From Candidatus Parvarchaeota archaeon (GTDB lineage: Archaea > Nanobdellota > Nanobdellia > Parvarchaeales > Parvarchaeaceae), in the NCBI GenBank assembly GCA_023488405.1, contig JAMDDW010000040.1, forward strand, positions 1 through 11,609: a stretch of DNA of 11,609 nucleotides, written 5' to 3'. Of the stretch, positions 1 through 5,369 are shown piece by piece. A program made the translations under genes and the position numbers. The stretch's first letter is position 1. Each line of letters begins with the position of its first letter. The notes under the pieces are model-generated. The model did no database searches. It was not told the DNA's origin and saw nothing but the letters and a program-made list of their open reading frames with translations.

Positions 1-6
1 CATCAT
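1..6 (-). other. Stop-start overlap: possible start of the next minus-strand gene
   Basis: On the minus strand the first six bases read ATGATG. The first ATG overlaps the TGA stop of the surface-protein gene at 3-5 in an ATGA arrangement, which often marks translationally coupled genes. A second in-frame ATG follows directly. Only two codons lie inside the window, so the existence and identity of a downstream gene cannot be tested here. Confidence 0.25.
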
Positions 7-1256
7 ATTAAACAGTTCCAGTAACTTGTAGATGGGTTAGAGGGATAGAAGTCCTTACTTATGTATAGAGACACGTTGTTTATTTCATAAGGATAATTGC
101 CATTGTTCTTCAAAGTTACCTCCAAAGGAACTGAATCTATCTTTGTTATCACTGGCTGCTTTACTACAGTATACACCTCAATCTGTACGGGCCCTGCAGA
201 GTAAAAATTAAATGAAGGCTCTGCCGGTACAAGTGCCTGTGAAGAAGATACAAGCTGTGATTGGAAAGCGTCGGACATAAATTCTATTGGGAGTATAACT
301 GCCGCAGTATAATTCTTAATCAGAAAACTTGCAAGGAAAGACATGGACAAAGGAAAAGTAAGCTTGTCTGAAGAAGGGGGACAGGATAATTCAAAATTGG
401 TAATGTTCTCTTTGGTTTCACCCTGCGCTAGTATGCCAACTAAACTCGAATCTTTTATTGCAGGTGGTGAGCTTTGCGTTTCGGGAGGGCTTATAAATTT
501 TGATAGCATATCCTGGCAGTATTTTGCCGCACCGGGTGAAACTGTGCTTCCACATGAAATATTTACCTCTAGGTTATTCGGAGTATCTGGCCCCAAAGGA
601 ACGTTTCCATTGTTGTATACAGAGTAAAGAATGCTGCCTTGTTGCGGATTCGTTGTAAGGACTACTTGCTGGCTGGAAGGATAGCTAAAAGTAAGAAAAG
701 ATAAAAATGTGGGAGTTGAATTCACTGCAGTGACTTGGGGCTGCGTAACAAGAAGATTTGGATTTTGCACTTCTGCAATAAAAGTTGAAATCGATGAAAT
801 GCCTGATGAAATCAACCCGCCTATCTTTGAGAAGATGGAGCCGTAGGTTACTTCTGTGTAAACTATACCTACGTTTGTTGGCGCAACAAATATGAAATAT
901 ATCACAACTATAACTAACAAAATGATTATTGGTGCGAAAAGAACGGAGTTTCTTTTTATGCTCCTTTTTGCAGAAGTAGTATCGAATAACCTGTTCTTTT
1001 GCTTTTCCTCTTGCTCAAGCCTTATAAAATCGGCTGATACTCCATGTTCGGCTATCTGATGCTGATATAGTTGTGCCTTAGTTTTAAAGCGCGCTCCGCA
1101 TATGTCGCATACATTTCTTCCTTTTTTGCCATACTTTGAATCAGAATTTGGTTTTGGATTTGAAGGAGGTGGAGTTGGAGGTGTAGGTGTAGGAGGAGTA
1201 GGAGAAGGATTCCCACCTGCAGCTGCTTGACCTTTTCTGTTTATTTTAAGCACCAT
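3..1256 (-). CDS. Membrane-anchored surface protein with cytoplasmic C2H2 zinc finger and proline-rich tail
   Basis: The protein has 417 aa and no family I recognise. In order it shows a Pro/Thr-rich low-complexity tail (about 17-36), a C2H2 zinc finger (C50, C53, H66, H71; spacing C-x2-C-x12-H-x4-H), a charged linker (about 78-103) ending in a basic KRSIKR stretch, one hydrophobic helix (about 105-125), and an exported region of about 290 residues. The basic residues before the helix predict an N-in topology, so the zinc finger faces the cytoplasm. The exported part is rich in Ser, Pro and Asn, with about five Asn-X-Ser/Thr sequons and four Cys that could pair. Near the C-terminus (about 379-400) a segment with NNGNYPYEINNVSL resembles beta-sandwich repeats of archaeal surface proteins; that is a guess. 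A TATA box sits about 28 nt upstream of the ATG, suggesting a leaderless mRNA. The gene is intact. The role is unknown, perhaps linking the envelope to cytoplasmic nucleic acid or protein. Confidence 0.8.
   Translation of the reverse strand: MVLKINRKGQAAAGGNPSPTPPTPTPPTPPPSNPKPNSDSKYGKKGRNVCDICGARFKTKAQLYQHQIAEHGVSADFIRLEQEEKQKNRLFDTTSAKRSIKRNSVLFAPIIILLVIVVIYFIFVAPTNVGIVYTEVTYGSIFSKIGGLISSGISSISTFIAEVQNPNLLVTQPQVTAVNSTPTFLSFLTFSYPSSQQVVLTTNPQQGSILYSVYNNGNVPLGPDTPNNLEVNISCGSTVSPGAAKYCQDMLSKFISPPETQSSPPAIKDSSLVGILAQGETKENITNFELSCPPSSDKLTFPLSMSFLASFLIKNYTAAVILPIEFMSDAFQSQLVSSSQALVPAEPSFNFYSAGPVQIEVYTVVKQPVITKIDSVPLEVTLKNNGNYPYEINNVSLYISKDFYPSNPSTSYWNCLI
1044..1109 (-). other. C2H2 zinc-finger segment (residues 50-71)
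   Basis: The codons encode C-x2-C-x12-H-x4-H, beginning CDICGARF with a Phe and a Leu at core positions typical of classical zinc fingers. The spacing fits the classical fold. The finger lies between a proline-rich tail and a transmembrane helix. Confidence 0.75.
1149..1208 (-). repeat. Pro/Thr low-complexity coding repeat
   Basis: Degenerate repetition of CCT/CCA and ACA/ACT codons encodes Pro-Thr-Pro-Pro units at residues 17-36. On the plus strand it appears as a GGAGGT/GTAGGA-rich purine tract. It probably forms an extended linker at the cytoplasmic N-terminus, and the length could vary between strains through slippage. Confidence 0.7.
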
Positions 1257-1280
1257 AATAAGAAATAGAAGAAATTGCTA

Positions 1281-1288
1281 TATATAAA
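1281..1288 (-). promoter_or_regulatory. TATA box for the zinc-finger surface protein
   Basis: The minus strand reads TTTATATA, centred about 28 nt before the ATG at 1256. The usual archaeal TATA-to-start distance then puts transcription initiation at or within a base or two of the ATG, so the mRNA is probably leaderless. No Shine-Dalgarno sequence is visible. The box begins 2 nt past the stop of the preceding gene, so this gene can be transcribed on its own. Confidence 0.6.
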
Positions 1289-1290
1289 TT

Positions 1291-2496
1291 TCAACCTTTA
1301 ATGGATTTGATTGAAATATAAGATGGTATAACTAAACCGCTTGTGGAGAGCTTTATTGTTCCGCTGTAATTCCCATTTGTTGCGGTAACTCCTATGAAAT
1401 TTGAAGGTATAAGAAGCACATTTTCGCCGTCTGAAAGGGTATTTGCAGCAATGGTTAAATTTGCACCGCTCGGTGTAAAGTAAAGGTAAATATTACCTTT
1501 TCTTATTATGCTGGATACATACAATGTTAGAAGGTAATTGCCTTGAGTCGCATTCACAGAATAGTAAACTGTCGGAGAATTTGCTGCTATGTATGGTATG
1601 GTGTAGTTAAGGTAGGCATTTGCTATCTCATATGAAACATTTTCAGCAGGCTGAAAACCTACATTAAACAACAAAGGAAGGATTATTGAAGAACTTGAAA
1701 TATTGGAAGCGCGGATTGCTTTTGATATTACAACAGAGGGTATATTTACTGTAAGCTGTGAATTGCTTCCATTGTTTATGCTTGAAATAACTTGATCATT
1801 GACCGAAACATTTAAATTACCATAACCTATTGGGGTGTAAACAATTGAATAGTCGCCAACACCACTGAAAGTCAATACTTTGACAGGTAAGATATTTGCA
1901 TTGTTTTTGCCCTGCTCTTTTATAACTTTTATTTTTGCCAATTTGAAAGACTGAGAAAGGGCAAAGCCATTCAAACTGTCAGTCACTGATAAAACATACT
2001 TACCTGTTCCACTCTTTGGTATTTCCTTTATTATCGTTTCATTTTCTGCAGGCAGGGTAGAAAAGAACGAATTACCATTCAACGAAAAACTAAGTTTTGG
2101 AGTGCCGGAAACTGACTGAACTGTTACCTCAATAAAGTACTCTGCTGACTGGGAAAGATTCAAGTTTATATTATAAGAAGAAGAGCCAAATATGCTTGAC
2201 CCTATTGATACACTGCTTGCATTGAATATAGTTGAATTAATAAGCGGGTAATTGACACCAAAAGTACCTAAAGTATATGAAGTATTGACAGATTTGCTGT
2301 TTCCCCCTATGTATGTATCAAGATTCTGGTAGTACTCTCCTGCAGGTATGGAGGGCGTAGACACACTTGTGTTGTTTATCCCAAGAAGCTTATACGCTAC
2401 TGGTGCTGGGACAAGAAGCAGATAGATTACTATCGAACCTATAAGTATAAGCATCAACACTACAACAGCGGGAATCCTTTCCCTTTCCACTGCCAT
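1291..2496 (-). CDS. Sequon-rich, signal-anchored extracytoplasmic protein
   Basis: The protein has 401 aa and is not recognised as a named family. A charged N-terminus (MAVERERIP) is followed by one hydrophobic helix (about 9-30), consistent with an uncleaved signal anchor. The remaining 370 residues are rich in Ser, Asn, Thr, Ile and Val in alternating patterns that suggest beta-sandwich domains. I count about 15 Asn-X-Ser/Thr sequons spread along the exported part, and no cysteine. The protein is therefore probably a heavily N-glycosylated surface protein, perhaps part of the outer layer. It has its own TATA box at the leaderless distance and lies upstream of the zinc-finger surface protein in the same orientation, with 34 nt between them. 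The ATG at 2496 is favoured because it gives the short charged N-region before the anchor and fits the promoter distance. Confidence 0.8.
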   Translation of the reverse strand: MAVERERIPAVVVLMLILIGSIVIYLLLVPAPVAYKLLGINNTSVSTPSIPAGEYYQNLDTYIGGNSKSVNTSYTLGTFGVNYPLINSTIFNASSVSIGSSIFGSSSYNINLNLSQSAEYFIEVTVQSVSGTPKLSFSLNGNSFFSTLPAENETIIKEIPKSGTGKYVLSVTDSLNGFALSQSFKLAKIKVIKEQGKNNANILPVKVLTFSGVGDYSIVYTPIGYGNLNVSVNDQVISSINNGSNSQLTVNIPSVVISKAIRASNISSSSIILPLLFNVGFQPAENVSYEIANAYLNYTIPYIAANSPTVYYSVNATQGNYLLTLYVSSIIRKGNIYLYFTPSGANLTIAANTLSDGENVLLIPSNFIGVTATNGNYSGTIKLSTSGLVIPSYISIKSIKG

Positions 2497-2517
2497 GAAA
2501 TCTTTACTACGTTATAA

Positions 2518-2525
2518 TATATAAA
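2518..2525 (-). promoter_or_regulatory. TATA box for the sequon-rich surface protein
   Basis: The minus strand reads TTTATATA within an AT-rich tract, centred about 25 nt before the ATG at 2496. This is the distance expected for a leaderless archaeal transcript, and no Shine-Dalgarno sequence precedes the start. The box lies in the 62-nt gap after the DUF357 gene, separating the surface-protein genes from the replication block. Confidence 0.6.
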
Positions 2526-2558
2526 TATTTCTAGTCTGGCAAAAGTGGCTTTTATCGG

Positions 2559-2834
2559 TCAAAAAGTGAAATACTCCCTTAAAGCGGCAGGTACTTCAAA
2601 GAAACCCGCTTTGAGTCCGGCATCGATGTAGGCCCAGCTTATAACTACCGCTTCAAACGCGCGCACATAATCTTTCTTCTCAACAAAAAACTTGCTGTCG
2701 CTGAAATAATTTGATGACATGTCAAAAAACTCGGAAGAAAGCTTATTTTCACTGTCCTTTAATGACAAAGAATGAAAAACCCTCTCCATCATACTTATCT
2801 CTTTCTCTGTCCTCTCCTTTAAATCCTCATCCAT
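2559..2834 (-). CDS. DUF357 family protein
   Basis: This small protein has 91 aa and matches the archaeal DUF357 family in my reading. The recognisable core is at about residues 43-83: a helix with FSDSKFFVEKKDY, then AFEAVVISWAYIDAG and a hydrophobic end GFFEVP. This follows the family pattern of a Tyr/Phe-Asp/Ser-x-Lys-Phe helix, an acidic turn and a (Y/W)-x-x-(L/I)-D-A-G motif. The N-terminal half (about 1-40) is charged and probably helical. The function of DUF357 is unknown to me. The ATG overlaps the last 8 nt of fen1, so translation is probably coupled to it. The last residues, LREYFTF, loosely resemble the hydrophobic half of a PCNA-binding box, but similar endings may be ordinary in this family. 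A later start at Met15/Met16 is possible but less likely. Confidence 0.75.
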   Translation of the reverse strand: MDEDLKERTEKEISMMERVFHSLSLKDSENKLSSEFFDMSSNYFSDSKFFVEKKDYVRAFEAVVISWAYIDAGLKAGFFEVPAALREYFTF

Positions 2835-3825
2835 AAAAAGAAAGTGAATTGTCTTCTGTTTTTACCTTTTCCAGGTATTGGTTTACCCTTTCCTTTGAAA
2901 AACTGTGCTCATCGCACAGAAATTTTACCAGCTTTTCTCTTTCTATTTTACCTAGGTTTAAATCCTCAGTGACGTCAACTATATTTGGAGAAATAAAGTA
3001 TTCATAGATTTCATTTATATCATAATCTGTTCTGAAATCATATTCATTAAAAAGATCGCTCCTGCTCTTTTCTTTAACTAATTTAAGCGCTTTTTTTGGG
3101 CCTATTCCATCAACGCCTTTGTTGTAATCTGTGCCTACAAAAAGAGAAAGAATTATGAGCTGTTCCCTGCTTATACCAAGTTTGCTTAAATTATAACTTG
3201 CGTCTATTATTTCGGGGGAAACCCCAGTCATTATTCCCTTCCCGCTTACTTTTCGCTTGTTTGTTATGTTTAGGTTTCTAACCACCTTCTTTGCGCCGAA
3301 AAGCAAGGTGTCATAGTCCTGAGAAGCGGCCGCAAACACCCTGCCTTGCTGACTTAAAACTGCAGCTTGTGCTTCTCCTTCTGCCGGTGCCTGTACATAA
3401 GGTATGCCAAGATAACGAAGAAGCTCCTTCGAAGAGTCTATTATGTAATCGTCTATCCTTGCAAGCCTGCGCATATACATCGCTTTTTCCTCTTGAGTAG
3501 AAGCATGCTCCATCTTTTCCATTGCCTCTTCCTTTGTTTTCTCCCGTTCCTGCAGGGTTTCCTTCTTGAACTTGGGCGCTTTTCCGTCAAATACAAAAAC
3601 AGGTTTTATCCTGTTTTCTAGAAGCGAAACTGAACGGTAAAACAGGCCGTTTAAATGCGTTGTCACTCTTCCCTTTGAATCAGTAAGATAAGAGCCATCT
3701 GCCAATCTTATAGTGGTTAGAAACTGAAATATCCAATTAAAGGCATCTATTGCTATTGCCTTGCCGGAAAGCTCCGCCATCTTTATTTTTTTTGATTCAA
3801 ATAAACCGTTTAACTTAACGCCCAT
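2827..3825 (-). CDS. fen: Flap endonuclease 1 (FEN1)
   Basis: The product, 332 aa, is a structure-specific nuclease that removes 5' flaps in Okazaki-fragment maturation and repair. The XPG N-domain begins MGVKLNGLF. Metal ligands are visible as D27, D80 (VFVFDGK), E149 and E151 (EGEAQAA), D170 and D172 (SQDYDTLL) and D233 (GTDYNKG). A helix-hairpin-helix-type motif (VDGIGPKKA, 238-246) and a charged clamp region (about 85-125) are also present. The start at 3825 is chosen over an in-frame ATG at 3849: FEN1 proteins begin MGV, and the free N-terminus with Gly2 lies at the active site. The C-terminus lacks a canonical QxxLxxFF box and instead ends DNSLSFYG, sharing DNSL with the polB tail. The gene follows map by 42 nt and overlaps the DUF357 gene by 8 nt. 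Confidence 0.96.
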   Translation of the reverse strand: MGVKLNGLFESKKIKMAELSGKAIAIDAFNWIFQFLTTIRLADGSYLTDSKGRVTTHLNGLFYRSVSLLENRIKPVFVFDGKAPKFKKETLQEREKTKEEAMEKMEHASTQEEKAMYMRRLARIDDYIIDSSKELLRYLGIPYVQAPAEGEAQAAVLSQQGRVFAAASQDYDTLLFGAKKVVRNLNITNKRKVSGKGIMTGVSPEIIDASYNLSKLGISREQLIILSLFVGTDYNKGVDGIGPKKALKLVKEKSRSDLFNEYDFRTDYDINEIYEYFISPNIVDVTEDLNLGKIEREKLVKFLCDEHSFSKERVNQYLEKVKTEDNSLSFYG

Positions 3826-3867
3826 TATTTTACTAGGACTTGCAATCATTAATGCTTTTTTGCTTTA

Positions 3868-4758
3868 TTACAAAGTTGTTACTATAACTTTACCGTCATC
3901 AAAAAGAAATGAATGCTCAAACTGGGATACTAAACCGTTGTCCCTCTCCTTCAAAACATTAAATTCATGCAGTGACCCTGCTGCAACAAGATTTCTTATT
4001 TCTATCTCCGCCAATCTCCCGAATTTATTTATTATCCACCTTTTTGCGAATGGCAGTTCATTGTATTCCTCTGCAATGTATTTTAAGATCTCCCTGCCAA
4101 GCGTGCTTCTTACATTTTTATTGGCAACCAACTGGTAAATCTGAACCTCCGCGCTATCTATGACATAGCCCCCGCCATTTGTAGCAAAAGGCTCCACTGC
4201 AACAACCCCTTCCTTTCTTAAAAAAGACCCTGAATAATTCTTTGAATTGGAGATAAATTCTCCTTCATGTAGACTGTATCTTCCGATTCCGTGCCCTCCA
4301 AGATTGACTATTGGAGAAAAACCGAAACTGCGTATCTTATCATCTATTACTGTGCTTATTTCACTTACAGATATCCCTGGCTTCATTATCTCAATTACTG
4401 CATCCAGCGCTTCTTTGGTGGCACTGACAAGCTTGTTTCCTTCTTCTCCCACAGCAACAGAAGCTGCTGTATCCGAAAGATAGCCATCGACGCTTGCCCC
4501 TACATCAACCTTAACTATATCCCCTTTTTTAAGCTCGGTTTTATCATCATACTTCGGAGTGTAATGCGCTGCAATCTGGTTTATAGAGATATTTGGTGGG
4601 AAAGAAGGTTTTGCTCCTCTTTCAATTGTTCTCTTTTCTATGGCTTCTGCAATGTCAAGAAGCTTTGCTCCTGGCACGCACAAAGAAACGCCAAGCTCCC
4701 TTATCTCCTTGCCTATCTTGCCTGCTAACAGCCATTTTTCCCTTTCTTCGCTTTCCAT
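3868..4758 (-). CDS. map: Methionine aminopeptidase, type II
   Basis: This 296-aa enzyme removes initiator methionine from nascent proteins using two metal ions. The pita-bread fold ligands are in place: D85 (KVDVG), D96 (LSDTA), H156 (GGHGIG), E189 (VEPFA) and E281 (FEHSF). Substrate-contacting histidines are H65 (AAHYTP) and H164. The insertion between the E189 and E281 strands (about 208-272), including FAKRWI, marks the type II class found in archaea and eukaryotes, and the length is normal for archaeal members. The start is 6 nt after the stop of the RecA-like gene, and fen1 follows, so the gene is almost certainly in an operon. No Shine-Dalgarno sequence is visible. Housekeeping genes of this kind often sit in replication or translation operons without a functional link. 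Confidence 0.95.
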   Translation of the reverse strand: MESEEREKWLLAGKIGKEIRELGVSLCVPGAKLLDIAEAIEKRTIERGAKPSFPPNISINQIAAHYTPKYDDKTELKKGDIVKVDVGASVDGYLSDTAASVAVGEEGNKLVSATKEALDAVIEIMKPGISVSEISTVIDDKIRSFGFSPIVNLGGHGIGRYSLHEGEFISNSKNYSGSFLRKEGVVAVEPFATNGGGYVIDSAEVQIYQLVANKNVRSTLGREILKYIAEEYNELPFAKRWIINKFGRLAEIEIRNLVAAGSLHEFNVLKERDNGLVSQFEHSFLFDDGKVIVTTL

Positions 4759-4764
4759 TAAGGT

Positions 4765-5316
4765 CTAATCCAATTCTGCTTCTTCGTCTATGAAGCTTCT
4801 TATCTTATCCAAGAAGTTTTTGCTTATTCCATTGTTTTCTATCACTATGAAAACAAGTTTGCTTTTTCTTTCTCTTGCTACGGATGAAGTGAAATGTATG
4901 AACCTAAGTATCTCGTTCTCTGAATTGTATATAAGAAATGAGGTTATGGAATCTATAACTACAAACGTTTCCCCTTCCTTTTTAAGCAATCCTTCCAGAG
5001 TTATGCTTATCTCCGTTAAATCCCCAGGTGATTTTATGAATATGCATTTGTTATTGGAAACGCTGTCTTGGATTATCGGAGCCGTCACGGAGTCTATGAT
5101 GAAGTAATCATTTACATTTGCCAACTCAAGCTTTTCTTCTATGGACTTGAATGGAAGGCCTGAAGTAACGTAAATTAGCTTAAAGCCCTTGTTTTTTATC
5201 CTTGAAAGAAGTTCTATTGCCGCTTCATCCAGTTTGTACCGCTCTTTTACGAAAAGCATGCCTACCCCGTCGTCTGTAATCTTTTCTATAAAATCATTAT
5301 TAAACTTGTTTTCCAT
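4765..5316 (-). CDS. RecA/KaiC-fold protein lacking Walker A (probable pseudo-ATPase)
   Basis: The protein has 183 aa and resembles the core of RecA/KaiC-superfamily ATPases. Alternating strands and helices are seen: GMLFVKERYK where the P-loop strand should be, FKLIYVTSG (about 45-53), DYFIIDSVTA (70-79), a Walker B-like strand FVVIDSITSFLIYN (118-131) and KLVFIVIE (153-160). The RFIHFTSSVARERKSKL segment (138-153) resembles the helix after Walker B in archaeal KaiC-like proteins. No GxxxxGK[ST] Walker A is present anywhere, so ATP binding is doubtful and a scaffolding or regulatory role is plausible. The protein is shorter than a full KaiC domain of about 230-250 aa. It lies between polB (53 nt upstream) and map (6 nt downstream), so it may travel with the replication genes. 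Family identity is an inference from the strand pattern. Confidence 0.6.
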   Translation of the reverse strand: MENKFNNDFIEKITDDGVGMLFVKERYKLDEAAIELLSRIKNKGFKLIYVTSGLPFKSIEEKLELANVNDYFIIDSVTAPIIQDSVSNNKCIFIKSPGDLTEISITLEGLLKKEGETFVVIDSITSFLIYNSENEILRFIHFTSSVARERKSKLVFIVIENNGISKNFLDKIRSFIDEEAELD

Positions 5317-5369
5317 TTAATTTCACGTAGGTATACAATAACAAATCATAATATTAATAGTATTATCCT

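Noticed and set aside
1149-1208. Tandem repeat or CRISPR-like array in the GGAGGT/GTAGGA tract
   Set aside because: It is coding Pro/Thr low complexity in one gene, with no regular spacers.
3826-3849. Upstream in-frame ATG giving FEN1 eight extra residues (MIASPSKI)
   Set aside because: FEN1 proteins start MGV and the free N-terminus with Gly2 sits at the active site. The longer form has no better ribosome-binding site.
4291-4728. Plus-strand open frame of 145 codons opposite map, and similar frames opposite fen1, polB and glmS (for example 3761-4138 and 8663-9136)
   Set aside because: They are antisense to clear enzymes with complete motifs, have atypical residue use, and carry no ribosome-binding site or recognisable domain.
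5317-5369. TATA box for the RecA-like gene
   Set aside because: The AT-rich tract lacks a clear TTTATATA-type box at the expected distance; cotranscription with polB is simpler.
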